Below are positions 44,545 through 55,973 of a DNA stretch of 64,000 bases, piece after piece. The stretch spans positions 3,038,001 through 3,102,000 of the forward strand of contig OY725496.1 in NCBI GenBank assembly GCA_963281255.1, given 5' to 3'. Both the position numbers and the translations under genes were made by a program. The stretch's first letter is position 1, and each line of letters starts with the position of its first letter. Below the pieces are notes generated by a model that saw only the letters and a program-made list of their open reading frames with translations, did not search any database and was not told the DNA's origin. The stretch is from Aphrocallistes beatrix. Lineage: Eukaryota > Porifera > Hexactinellida > Sceptrulophora > Aphrocallistidae.

Positions 44545-45010
44545 CAGGGTTGGGTTCAAGTACAATTGTACTTAAGTACTTCTGTACTTAAGTACATTTT
44601 TTGAGTACTTGTACTTGTACTTAAGTACTTTCGCCATTTTTTTGTTGTACTTGTAATTGTACTTAAGTACTTTCCACATTTTTCTAAAGTACTTGTACTT
44701 GTACTTAAGTACTTTCTTGTTGTTTGTGTTAGTGTCCCGTACTACTTCAACATTCAATTAAATAAATGTGTGTAATATTATTTAAACCATTTTGCACTAT
44801 TAGTACAAGAGATTTATCATGAGAGCTTGGAAAGTACTTGTACTTGTACTTAAGTACTTTCGCCATTTTTTCGTTGTACTTGTATTTGTACTTAAGTACT
44901 TTCCACATTTTTCTAAAGTACTTGTACTTGTACTTAAGTACTTTCGCCATTTTTTTGGTGTACTTGTACTTGTACTTAAGTACTTACAGAAGTACTTGAA
45001 CCCAACCCTG
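44545..45010. mobile_element. hAT MITE made of 'tacttaagtac' repeats
   Basis: Ends CAGGGTTGGGTTCAAGTAC and GTACTTGAACCCAACCCTG with an exact 8-bp duplication attgaaat (44537-44544 and 45011-45018). The interior is dominated by 'gtacttgtacttaagtactt' units about 60 bp apart, separated by 'tcgccattttttt' or 'ccacatttttct'. Confidence 0.92.
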
Positions 45011-46036
45011 ATTGAAATGTTGATAAAATGAAAAATAAAGTTATTATTTTTCATTAATTATATCCTAGTCATAATGTACTTTTGGAGGTGTTTGGGGTTG
45101 AAAATTCGAAATATTTTGACCCTCATATATACTTAGATGAATATTAATACTAAATCAGTATACAAAAATCAAATTAAAATTTTCAAAAAAAATGAAAAAA
45201 AGTTCATTTAGTGGGCTCTGCCAGCCTTAAATTTGTATCAATAACTTATCGTCAAAATATACAGAATACATAAATAATCAAAAGAAATTATAAATTATAT
45301 TTCGTCTATTAGTTATTGCGGGTAAACTAAAATCTCAGAGAATAAAATTTGAAATAACAATTTGAATGTAGGTAATTTACTGTAAACCAGAGCTGCAAAG
45401 ACACATAAAATGACCCTGACCCACGTGACTACATATCTACATATCATAATTCATCGTTGAAGCCATTGAACACAGAAACAAAAAGAAGATTCCAAGTATA
45501 CTCATTACGAAACATGTTAGGCAGTTAGGGTCAGTACTCAGTAGTAGTATACGTGTGACACTATGATAGCATTACAAATCAGTAATAATCCAAATTTCAC
45601 AAACTTGCACTCTTTCTTCAAATATTAGAGAGTGACACGTTTGCAGCAGAGCAATAGCTAACTAAATAACTTAGATACGGATATAATATATTGACAGTCC
45701 TGAGTAGTGAGTAGTCGGACAGGACTCAAAATTCTCCAAACCCGGACAAATTCATCCCATTCCCGGACTCCGGACAAATGGCTCGAAACCTGGGGCCTTA
45801 TTCACTAACAAAACTTAAGTTTTGCTTAACTTAAAACTTAAGTATAACTTAAGCAAAAACTAGTATTTGCTTGCTTTACAAAAATGTCAAGAATTTAATA
45901 CTTCTGAATTATCCAAAGACTGTAATCACTATCAAGTTCCATGGTTAAATTATATGAACAATAGTCCTATTAAATAATTATAAATTTCTGAAGAAATATT
46001 CTAGTTTAGTTTTCATGGCTTCTGCACTAAGTTTAC

Positions 46037-47063
46037 TTGAGATTGAAATTGAAATTATTGAAAACAGTTTACGTCGCCAGAGTTTTTAGGGATCGACTTA
46101 ACCCAATGGAGGCATATTCTGACTTCGATTTTATCGCTAGATACAGAATAACGAAGTATATGTTTGTAAACCTCTTGAACAAAATTTCCATCAAACTTCA
46201 TCGATCTACTGCTCGTTCCCACTCAATTGCTCCAACAACACAACTAGCTGTAGCTCTGCAGTTCTTAGCTACTGGAACGTTTCAGACAGTTATCGCATCC
46301 GCACATGGAATCTCGCAAACGTCTGTATCGAGATGCGTAACTGCTGTGACTAAAGCATTAACCGGCATAGCTCCAGCATATATCAAATTTCCAAATACAA
46401 CTCGACAAAGGGTCATTCAAGAATATTTCTTAAAAAAAGTTTCCACTAGTTCTAGGATGTATTGATGGCTCCCATGTTCCCATCCTTGCGCCATCAACGA
46501 ATGAGGATATCTATGTTAACCGAAAGGGATTTCACTCTATAAACATCCAAGCAATTTGTGACCATGAATTTCGCTTCATCAATGCTGTTGTCAAATGGCC
46601 CGGCTGTACTCATGATGCTTTTATTTGGCGTCAATCAGGCATCAACCGGGAGATAACAAGTGGTGGGATTGAAACTGTCCATGGGTGGTTCTTAGGTGAT
46701 AGTGCGTATGGATTACGTCCTAATTTAATGACTCCCATAACATCTCCAGGTACACCTGGGCAAAGAAGGTATAATCGGGATTTCCTTAAAGTTCGCCAAA
46801 CAATTGAGTGTACTTTCGGTATTTGGAAGAGTCGTTGGAGGTCCATGGATAAAACAGGAGGGACTCTCTGTTATAGTCCTGAAAAATGTTGTAAAATAAT
46901 CATTGCTACTATGGTGCTGCATAACATGTGCATCGACCATGGCCTCCTGACCGAACTCGAAACATCAATGGATGAACCCACTCCTGGCATTGATTATCTG
47001 CAGGAACCTTCAGAAAACGGTATCCTAATGAGGGAAGCTATAGTAACTGAATTTTTCCAGTAA
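46037..47063 (+). pseudogene. HARBI1-like nuclease, one frameshift
   Basis: First block 46037-46465 ('FIARYRITKYMFVNLLNKI', 'ALQFLATGTFQTVIASAHGISQ'), second block from about 46440 to 47063 ('GCIDGSHVPI', 'YVNRKGFHSINIQAICDHEF', 'GDSAYGLRPNLMTP', 'RQTIECTFGIWKSRW'). The DDE residues are in GCIDGSHV, GDSAYG and the E of 'ECTFG'. The frame breaks once, in or just after a run of seven A at 46431-46437. Otherwise both halves are intact, suggesting recent inactivation or a sequencing error at the homopolymer. Confidence 0.92.
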
Positions 47064-47395
47064 ATTATGCTTTATCATTGCATATCAAATTTATGTTAAT
47101 TTTATTTGACTTTACATTGTATTGAATTCCAATTAGTCTTTCTTAATACAATTTAATATACAGTTGAAGCCGCTTCGTCGGAACACTTTCAGAGTACGGT
47201 GGGTCTCGATTATCCGATATGATGTCCCGATTCACGATGATTTTTAATTTAAAGAAATTATTTTCGACAATTTTATCCTGATTAAGCTGCTTCACTGTCT
47301 CAACATCATAACTAGTTATCTGAAATCATCAAGATTACAAAGTGAACATGAGTAGTGAACATAAATAGTGAACATAAATAGTACCGATTAGTAAA

Positions 47396-48140
47396 TTAAT
47401 AATCACTGGAACTTGGAGGATAGAAAGGTCCTGAAGGGAAACTCTTAGGGTAGGATGGCGGAGCAAATGGTCCTGCGAATGGATGCATATGAGGCTGTGT
47501 CAAGGCAGATAACATCGCTTTTTGGTTTGCGATCATCTCTGGTAGATTCTGCAACATATCTCCTATTCTCTGCATATGCGATTCAATTCTCTCTAAACTT
47601 GACTCTATTCTTTTGACTACAGCCAACTTCTCTTCTTCCTTCTCTAACAAAATCTGTTTAGTATTTGTCAGTTGCATATCTGCAGTTGCGCCAGATAGTG
47701 GGTAAGAAAACTTTCTTTTTCGACTGGGTAGTCCCGCCAGGTTGGGTTGCTCATCATCCGTTGAAAACAGAGGGCTTGTGACCATTTGATCAGAATCATA
47801 AGACACTTGGGAGTGAGTAGGTTCATTCGTGATGTCTACCCAAGAAGCGATGCCCTCGAATAATTGTTTCCCTTTGATGTTTTGGATTTTCTCCTCCAGT
47901 GGAGTTAGCTCACTTCCAGGGGGACCTCCGCCAGTTTTTTTCATCGAAGCAATCTTATCGGCAATTAGTGGTTTATGCTTGCTCAGGAGGTTGGACCACT
48001 TTTTGAGAACATCGTCTCGATTCCTTGATGTGCCATGAAGTGCTGACAATCCAGACGCGACTTCATCCCAAACTGTGTTCTTCTCTTCGAAATTGAAGGA
48101 AGCACTCAAACTGCCAAACAGTTGGGATTTTTTCTCTATA
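47396..48140 (-). CDS. Harbinger-associated Myb/SANT-like DNA-binding protein (5' exon missing)
   Basis: Trihelix/Myb region ('EEKNTVWDEVASGLSALHG', 'RDDVLKKWSNLLSKHKP') and the conserved 'KKTGGGPPGSELTPLEEK' motif, then a coiled coil ('ILLEKEEEKLAVVKRIESSL') and a Pro-rich tail. The frame stays open upstream of the first Met at 48109 to an acceptor-like 'ttatag|AG' near 48137, so an N-terminal exon is probable. It would bind element ends and import the nuclease. Confidence 0.82.
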
Positions 48141-48154
48141 ATTAAATCATGTCA

Positions 48155-48475
48155 ATCACTCTTCGAAAACGTTTGTATACTAATAATATTCTAGCAGTTA
48201 TTCGCCAACTTCCGATTAGATCATTTTAATACGTCATGCAGGATATATTTAGACAATTCGATTCTTCACGCATCTCAATCACTCTACGAAAACGTTTGTA
48301 TACTAATAATATTCTAGCAGTTATTCGCCAACTTCCGATTAGATCATTTTAATACGTCAAGCAGGATATATTTAGACAATTCGATTCTTCACGCATCTCA
48401 ATCACTCTACGAAAACGTTTGTATACTAATAATATTCTAGCAGTTATTCACCAACTTCCATTTAGATCATTTTCC
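48155..48475. repeat. Tandem repeat, about 122-bp unit, 2.7 copies
   Basis: The phrase 'caatcactctacgaaaacg' starts each unit at about 48155, 48277 and 48398. The units are nearly identical; the third is cut short and followed by a local duplication of 'ccatttagatcattt'. Confidence 0.93.
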
Positions 48476-48576
48476 ATTTAGATCATTTAGAGTATCATAC
48501 TCTTCATAGCACAACACACACAAGGCATGATTAAAATACCATTAGTATCCAACTCAACTCAAATCGTAAAGAAATA

Positions 48577-49119
48577 TCCTTACTATTAAAACTCGATTAA
48601 TGTATATTTATTTATATATACGTATATATATCTGTAACGAATTGATTGAAGAAACTGCCGGGCGCAGAAAACTGATTTTTGGCATGTGGGAGTATTTTGG
48701 CTATGGCTCCAGTAAGTTCTGAGTTCAGAGCAAAATGTCTACTCATCATGGAATTATGACGTCATTGTCACATTTTTAAAAGTTAAGCAACACAGTTATT
48801 CGAGTATAACTCCGCCATTATAGGAGATAGAAGGTTGAAATTTTAATAGAATATGTATACTAACATACCTCACATATGATATCATCAAAAAATGATGACT
48901 CATCACTTTGTTATGACGTCATCATTACTCATCAAAATTTTAAATCTGGGAAATTTGGCGATTTTTCGTGCGATATAGAATATAACAGTAGGACAGACGT
49001 ATTTAGAGATGTTATCTCCCTTATAATTAACCAATGTGACCCCAGGCGACCGAAGGGAGCCTCCGGCGGACACGAAGTGTCCGCCAGCCGCGCAGCGCAA
49101 GCAAGCGAAGCGCGCTTGT
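48577..49119 (+). mobile_element. Helitron-like repeat, copy B (full length)
   Basis: Starts tccttactattaaaactcg, runs through 'gaaactgccgggcgcag' and 'tggctatggctccagtaag', carries two CRE palindromes (ttatgacgtcat at about 48755 and 48911), and ends in a GC-rich tract of nested palindromes ('ggcggacacgaagtgtccgcc', 'gcgaagcgcgcttgt'). Nearly identical to copy C. Confidence 0.7.
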
Positions 49120-50329
49120 ATCTATAAAATTCACAATCGCATAGGACAAGAAATATCATGAAATATGTGCTTCTTAAGCTATTCGTTAGACAGATAAAGC
49201 AACATCTTCCATTTACCATGCTCGATTGCAGTAATTTCAATACTTGCACAATCAGTCTTTCATTTCACTTCTCTCCCTTATTAAATAGCTTCAAAATACT
49301 TATTTCTATTACTTTAATTAGGAAGGAATTTTCTGCTCTATATTATTGCATCTGTATATTCCAGTGCTTCATTATTTTCTGATAGTATATTTGGTGATTT
49401 TCTACGTTTGTTTACTTGAAATTTACCCAATTCTTCTTCGGCCCCTTATTAATATCAAAGGTACAGTATTGTTGTCTCCACATTATTATGTCGGATTCAT
49501 GAGGATGATGACATGAAGATGAGACGGCAAAAAAAATCAAAATTCACGTTTCTTATAATGACAAGGTGCCTATGTATAGAATTGTAATGGATAAAATTAA
49601 ACTTACGAGTGATAAAATGTTCAATATGGATGTATCTACAAAGTATGTCAATATTATCTTGATGACGTCATGATGACTCTGTTAAAATCGAAAATCTGCG
49701 TCATTATTTCTTCTTAAATCCCGCGAATTTGATGAGATAGTCGTGTACATATCATTGATGAAATATTTAGTTTAGAGATGTCTCTACAATATAGTGCTAG
49801 CACCATTATTATGACGTCATAATAAAACGTAATAATAATATAATTATGACATAAAAAGAAATTTAAAATCAGCAGTTTTCATCGTATCAGCTTGAAAATA
49901 ATATTAGGGTGTGTATATTAACTACAGCCAACTCCGGTTTATAAGAAACACCGCTAAATAGACCATTTCCCCTCCATATCAGCTCGTTAGATTTTTGAAA
50001 TTTTGAAAATTGTTAAAAATTCATACCAAAACACCCGAGAATTTTATTTTTAGTAATTTTGACACTATTTTTTTCATAATTCTCTTTTTAGTTGTAATAT
50101 CAAAAAGTCAGTTCATTATGTTCTACTCTTCGAGATCTATCAAAAACCGTTGAGTTTTTGCCCCTATGTTGAACTTACAAAAAGTTATCACCTTTATAAT
50201 TGCTGACAAAAAAGTCTCAAAAATAAGATTTAGAAAATATTTATATATTTCCCTAAATTTCCATTAGTTTTAACTGCTTTGGAATATTAAATAACATGCA
50301 AATATCCTTATTCGATAACTTATAGCAGT

Positions 50330-50465
50330 ACTTAACTTCAAAATATGGTATATCAAAATTTTTCACCATCAAAAGTGTGAAAAACTGGTCATTGATGACT
50401 GGCCACCAAAAAATAACCACATTCGATAGTATCCGCCGGAATCCCAGATCAATAACTTCTTTAAA
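50330..50465. repeat. Dispersed repeat, copy 2 (inverted relative to 34.9 kb)
   Basis: 'cttcaaaatatggtatatc', 'tggccaccaaaaaataacc' and 'agatcaataacttcttt' are complements of phrases at 34880-35000 in reverse order. Confidence 0.75.
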
Positions 50466-50662
50466 CAAAATAGTTACGCCTATGATCGTCGTTAAACGAC
50501 TATTATTCCCTACCCGATTCACATTGAACATTTTCTAAACATCATTATTTAACGAATTTCAAGAACTCAACAGTTTAGTTCTGGTCTACACTGTTCTTAT
50601 TCATGATATAAGCTAACAGTCCGGCTGAAGTTGACTAATGGAAAATCTTAAGGGCCAAAATT

Positions 50663-50721
50663 ACATTTCGCCTTTCCAACCTGACAACCAGCAGGCTTGT
50701 CAGGTTGGAAAGGCGAAATGT
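50663..50721. repeat. Perfect hairpin, 25-bp arms
   Basis: Arm acatttcgcctttccaacct plus gacaa at 50663-50687, loop of nine bases, exact complement at 50697-50721. No coding context. Confidence 0.9.
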
Positions 50722-50949
50722 CCCGATGTTAATTTAGAGCACGTTTAGTTAAATTGCACTTATCCGAATTTTAAAAAAAAGTACTTATGCCCACGTTTTT
50801 GTAGTAACGAGGATTGCATTTACTAAATTTGGGGAAGGCAACACTTTTTCTTAGTCTTTTAAATTCAGTAAATTGTTTCTACCCAACTTGAGTATGTATA
50901 TGTATGATTCTAGAATAATTAACTACATTACTTAAGAAATCACTCACCC

Positions 50950-51200
50950 GGGATCTTGTTGTTCTGATAGTATTCACACGTCTTGGAATGGCTCAATACC
51001 ATTTTCACGAAGAGCACCATCTTTGGGAAATTGAAAAACTTCATGAAGTGTTCTACTCCTCTGTAATTGGAAGTCGAGTCAGGCGCGAGACAAGACATCT
51101 CGTCCAAATAATGATTTATGCAATTAGTGTTGTCAAGTGAGGTATTATAAATGAGTAATAGAAATAATATGCAGCAAAACAATACATTATTGTAATACAC
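50950..51200 (-). CDS. Possible first exon of a small secreted protein
   Basis: From the Met at 51200: a hydrophobic signal-like start 'MYYNNVLFCCILFLLLIYN', then a Cys-containing stretch ('NTNCINHYLDEMSCLAPDS', 'SHSKTCEYY') up to a good donor (CCCGG|GTGAGT) near 50950. No downstream exon could be identified and no family is recognised. It may be chance. Confidence 0.25.
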
Positions 51201-51633
51201 TAGTGTTGTATGTGAAGTAAATATAAATATTGCGGTTACATAATATTTTCAAAATGAATATTTAAACAACCATGAACTCACAATATGAGATAATTATATA
51301 GTTGATAATAACAGTTATTTAATTAGCGGTTTTAGGATTGAAGTATTTAACCAATCCGTGGTACCAATTTTTTGGTGAGTGCCATTGCCTTAGTATATTG
51401 AATGCTATGGCCAACCTTAACTGCAATACAAAATTTTTTTAAAATAATTAGAAATTTTTAATAATTAGAGATGAAATGTACTTTGAAAAGAAGGTGAAGA
51501 GACCGTGAAACCGTTAGGAAGGAAACGAACAGGCTGAACATTTTCGTTGTGTGTGACAGGCAAGTTGCTGTCGCGCTGATGTTGCTCACTGATATCAGCA
51601 TTCTGAACATGTAGAATGCAGGTGGGTGTACTC

Positions 51634-52338
51634 TAGGGTTGCCAGACGTCCGGGTTTCGAGCCATTTGTCCGGAGTCCGGGAATGGGATGAATTTGTCCG
51701 GGTTTGGAGAATTTTGAGTCCTGTCTGACTACTCACTACTCAGGACTGTCAATATATTATATCCGTATCTAAGTTATTTAGTTAGCTATTGCTCTGCTGC
51801 AAACGTGTCACTCTCTAATATTTGAAGAAAGAGTGTAAGTTTGTGAAATTTGGATTATTACTGATTTGTAATGCTACCATAGTGTACTACTGAGTACTGA
51901 CCCTAACTGCCTAACATGTTTCGTAATGAGCATACTTGGAATCTTCTTTTTGTTTCTGTGTTCAATGGCTTCAACGATGAATTATGATATGTAGTCACGT
52001 GGGTCAAGGGTCATTTTATGTGTCTTTGCAGCTCTGGTTTACAGTGAATGACCTACATTCAAATTGTTATTTCAAATTTTATTCTCTGAGATTTTAGTTT
52101 ACCCGCAATAACTAATAGACGAAATATAATTTATAATTTCTCTTGATTATTTATGTATTCTGTATATTTTGACGATAAGTTATTGATACAAATTTAAAAT
52201 TAGATAACATTACAATAAGCATTTTTCATCCAACACTCAGTTTCACTTAGAAGATGCAGTAACAAGTAGTACATATGGTTAATTTTTTAGAGAATAAATT
52301 ATGTCCGGGTTTGGCCTTTTGAAAATCTGGCAACCCTA
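51634..52338 (+). mobile_element. hAT MITE inserted in 28S domain D2
   Basis: Ends TAGGGTTGCCAGA and TCTGGCAACCCTA with an exact 8-bp duplication gtgtactc (51626-51633 and 52339-52346). On both sides the sequence is rRNA. It is the deletion derivative of the element at 41132-45776. Confidence 0.95.
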
Positions 52339-53154
52339 GTGTACTCAGTTACTGGCTTGACCTTCTCGGCTGTACTTCATACATGAACGAGGCTAGTCAG
52401 GCTCGTCTGTGGCTGGATGTTAGTCGCATCCAATCCCTTCTACAGGGATAGTTGGCTTGGTAAGGAAGGTGACTGTTTACTTCAGCTCTCCCAGAGTTGG
52501 ATGTTGAGCAGTGTTTATAGACTTGGCTCATAGTAGCTGCCTAGACGAGTATGGTAAGATGGCATCATCTACTTGATGACCTTAACTCGATTCGACTTAT
52601 GCTTGCATGGGTCTGCCATGCGATTGTGGCCATCTCTTGCTATTCGATGTACCTCGTAGAGGGAAATTGATACAGGTGTTCACCACGATTGTTATGAGCT
52701 GTGCTGATCGAAGCGTGACTGGCATCCTATTCTTGGTGAGCCTGTCCGACCCGTCTTGAAACACGGACTAAGGAGTCTAACATGTACGCGAGTTTTACGA
52801 TGTGATGGAAATCTGTTGTGTATATGAGAGCGGAATGAAAGTGAAAGAGCAGCCACCTTCCTCTTTATGGGAGAGGTTGGGTGGTCTGTGATGTGAACTT
52901 ATCTCTTGTGCAAGAGTGAGCTTAACATAGGCCGATCGTTGTGACAGCTACGTGGTGGTGCCTGGTACACTCTCGGGTGTGTCGGGTTACGGTCACGAGG
53001 GCGACAGGATTCGAGCGTGAGCGTACCTGTTGGGACCCGAAAGATGGTGAACTATGCCTGAATAGGGTGAAGCCAGAGGAAACTCTGGTGGAAGCTCGTA
53101 GCGGTTCTGACGTGCAAATCGATCGTCAAATTTTGGGTATAAGGGCGAAAGACT

Positions 53155-53210
<56 letters not shown>

Positions 53211-54343
53211 CTGCGCTATTTGTGTAGTTTTATCAGGTAAAGCGAATGATTAGAGGTATTAGGGTTGAAATGGCCTCAACCTATTCTTATACTTTAAATG
53301 GGTAAGAAGTGCAGCTTACTTGTGTGAAGTTGTACGAGTTATGTTCGAATACGGAGGCTCTAAGTGGGCCATTTTTTGGTAAGCAGAACTGGCGATGCGG
53401 GATGAACCGAACGCTGGGTTAAGGTGCTCAAGTCAACGTCCATGAGATCCCAGGAAAGGTGTTGGTTGATACAGACAGCAGGACGGTGGCCATGGAAGTC
53501 GGAATCCGCTAGGAGTGTGTAACAACTCACCTGCCGAATCAACTAGCCCTGAAAATGGATGGCGCTCAAGCGTTGCATCTATCCCCGGCCGCCGTGTGGA
53601 GATACGACCAGTTACCGAGCCAGAAGTGGCACCTTCTCTCGAAAGGGTATCGGATTAATATTCCCGAACCAGATACTTGAATGCTGTGTGGTCTTGCATT
53701 CTCGGAGGTGGGCTGCACGGGGCATGGTAACGTATATGCTAGTACTCGGTGACGCTTGCGTAGCCCTGGGAAGAGTTGTCTTTTCTTCTTAACCGTACCA
53801 ACCGTGTACACAGCTCTGGAAGCAGTTTACCTTGAGAGAGGGCTGGAGGTCGGGTAAAGCGCTGCACTTATTGCGGTGTCCAGTGCGCTGTCGAGAGTCC
53901 TTGAAAAGCTGAGTTAGTACTGGACCATGTTAGTCTCGTGTCAGGCCGTACCCATCACCGCATCAAGTCTCCAAGGTGCAAAGCCTCTGACCGATAGAAC
54001 AATGTAGGTAAGGGAAGTCGGCAAAATGGATCCGTAACTTCGGGAAAAAGGATTGGCTCTAAGGGCTGAGTAGGTCGGGCTGCGGGAAGAAGCGTCTGGG
54101 CACGAGACCGATTGCCCGACTGAGGCTGGCCGGCCATCACAGGTTGGTCGAGGAGTTTATGGTTCGGGCGTAGACACTCGTAGCTTGAAGCTGGTCGGCT
54201 GGGGCTGTGCTTCACGGTGCAGTCTTGGCTGACCAGTGCTTTCGGTCTACATTTAACAGCTAACTTAGAACTGGAACGGACCGGGGGAATCTGACTGTTT
54301 AATTAAAACAAAGCATTACGATGGCCGGTGAGCGGTGTTGACG

Positions 54344-54377
<34 letters not shown>

Positions 54378-54393
54378 AGTGAAGAAATTCAAC

Positions 54394-54431
<38 letters not shown>

Positions 54432-54435
54432 CAAG

Positions 54436-54806
54436 ACTGACTGGTATAGTGAAGGGAAAATGCGAGTATTATAAGTCAAACAGCGACCTTAAAAGAACTA
54501 TTTCCAGGAAAGGAGATTAAAATCTTTGGAATTGCAGTAGGGGCTAGGGGGGCATGGACACCAGCCAACAACGCGGCGGTAGCGAATTTTCAACTGGGGT
54601 TGGGTACCCAAAAGTTCCTTCAAAAGATCTCCCTGGAAGGTACAGTAAAGATAATCAGAGCCGCACAGCTGTGTAGGGAGAAAGTACACCCCTGTCCAAG
54701 ATAACTGAAGTAAGAACGGACAAGAACTTTTAGATGACGAGATTAATGTTTTAAATTTATTGTGTCGAAATGCCAACTCGGTTTCATCGGACGGGACTGG
54801 GTAGCA
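54436..54806 (+). other. Foreign segment replacing part of the 28S core
   Basis: After 'aactatgactctctcaag' the universal continuation ('gtagccaaatgcctcg' through 'gttgagcttgactctag') is absent. Instead there are about 370 unrelated bases, and 28S resumes at 'agtgaaataccactac'. The left junction lies at the known target of R2 retrotransposons and group I introns. No intron core or reverse transcriptase is evident. Confidence 0.7.
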
Positions 54807-55156
54807 ACAGTGAAATACCACTACTCGCATCGTTTTTTTACTTATTCGATGAGGTGGAGATGGCTCCTTCACGGGAGTCCTTTTCTGGTTGGAAAGGTGG
54901 GTGCTGGCCACACTATTCACGTGGCTGGTCAGTTGGCACTGTTACAGGTGTGGCCTGCTTGATCCGTGTCGAAGAGTGTCAGGTGGGGAGTTTGGCTGGG
55001 GCGGCACATCTGTTAAATGATTACGCAGGTGTCCTAAGGTTGAGCTCAGTGAGAATGGAAATCTCATGTAGAAGGAAAGGGTAAAAGCTGAATACTAACT
55101 GTGAAAGCATGGTCTATCGATCCTTTAGTTATTTAACCTATTCTGAGTCTGAAGCT

Positions 55157-55199
<43 letters not shown>

Positions 55200-55302
55200 A
55201 GCCAAGCGTCCATAGCGACGTTGCTTTTTGACCCTTCGATGTCGACTCTTCCTATCATTGCGAAGCAGAATTCGCCAAGCGTCGGATTGTTCACCCGCTA
55301 AC

Positions 55303-55357
<55 letters not shown>

Positions 55358-55973
55358 ATGAGTGCTGGTTGTAACGAATACGTTAGTTACCTATTGGGTG
55401 GTCGCAACAGACTTAGTAGAGACAATAGGCGTAGTCTTTCATATGGATTGTAACCTATTTAGATAGACGATTGTGTAGGTTTCCAACCCCATTTCTCTTA
55501 CTTAACTTGTATTTCTATATTATCTATCAAGCTCACTATTTCCCTTGAGTTTACGTGATAGTCCTCGTGACATGGTCATTGCAATAGTAATTCAACCCAG
55601 TACGAGAGGAACAGTTGATTCAGACATTTGGTATTGGCACTTGCCTGATCAGGCAATGGTGCGAAGCTACCATCTGCAGGATTATGACTGAACGCCTCTA
55701 AGTCAGAATCCTCGCTAGAAAGCGACGATACTTACCTTCAGGTATGGTTGGAAGTATACGAGTAGGAGTCTGGGGGCTGGTTCGCTTGCCTTCAGGCTGC
55801 TCAGGTCACATTCCGTGGGTAAATAGCACGTGTTGGAGAACAGCCTATGCGTGCTGGCCTGCATCTTGAACTGAACACTATCCTGAAGATAGATCCCTTA
55901 CATACGACTTGATTGTGAAACGGGGTATTGTAAGTGGTAGAGTAGCCTTGTTGTTACGATCCACTGAGATTAA

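Larger units (their letters stand above)
41132..45776 (-). mobile_element. Long hAT-like element with nested insertions
   Basis: The left end TAGGGTTGCCAGATTTTC (41132) and the right part (45218-45776) are together the reverse complement of the short copy at 51634-52338. The short copy lacks the interior and looks like its deletion derivative. The right terminus is missing: after 'ggctcgaaacct' at 45776 the Harbinger end begins. Between the two end blocks lie three other insertions (41354-43384 with a nested 42355-43310, 43537-44180, 44545-45010). No transposase of its own is left. Confidence 0.65.
45777..48140. mobile_element. PIF/Harbinger element (nuclease plus Myb-like gene)
   Basis: Starts with 'ggggccttattcactaac' next to a run of 'aacttaag' motifs, a Harbinger-type end. 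It holds the two genes expected of the superfamily in converging orientation: HARBI1-like nuclease (+) and Myb/SANT-like protein (-). The matching right end is not visible; the region beyond 48140 is a tandem repeat and then a Helitron-like copy. Confidence 0.8.
49120..50939. other. Spacer with dispersed repeats
   Basis: No gene supported. It holds more CRE-like palindromes (49670, 49810), the inverted copy of the ANAPC11-intron repeat (50330-50465) and the perfect hairpin at 50663-50721. Confidence 0.5.
51470..55973 (+). rRNA. 28S rRNA, 5'-truncated and disrupted copy
   Basis: Large-subunit rRNA from 'gatgaaatgtactttgaaaag' (before domain D2) to 'gatccactgagattaa' (3' end). Landmarks: 'acccgtcttgaaacacgga' at 52750, 'gggcgaaagactaatcgaac' at 53142, 'ggacggtggccatggaagtc' at 53481, 'gtgtgtaacaactcacc' at 53514, 'ggcgggagtaactatgact' at 54409, 'agtacgagaggaacag' at 55598, 'gattatgactgaacgcctc' at 55680. 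The first 350 or so bases, 5.8S and 18S are absent. A hAT MITE sits in D2 and about 370 bases after 'actctctcaag' are unrelated to 28S, with the conserved block that should follow missing. This copy therefore cannot give a normal ribosome. Confidence 0.93.

Noticed and set aside
44572-45054. Frames rich in 'KVLKYKYKY' or 'STSTSTS'
   Set aside because: Translations of the tacttaagtac repeat in the hAT MITE.
50253-50531. A 92-codon minus-strand frame
   Set aside because: It overlaps the dispersed repeat shared with 34.9 kb and has no recognisable domain.
54436-54806. Group I intron in 28S
   Set aside because: The position fits, but I could not identify the conserved P7/S-type core, and the flanking exon is deleted rather than cleanly interrupted. 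Left as an open question.
52941-55084. Several open frames inside the 28S rRNA
   Set aside because: They coincide with conserved rRNA sequence in the sense orientation, so they are chance frames.
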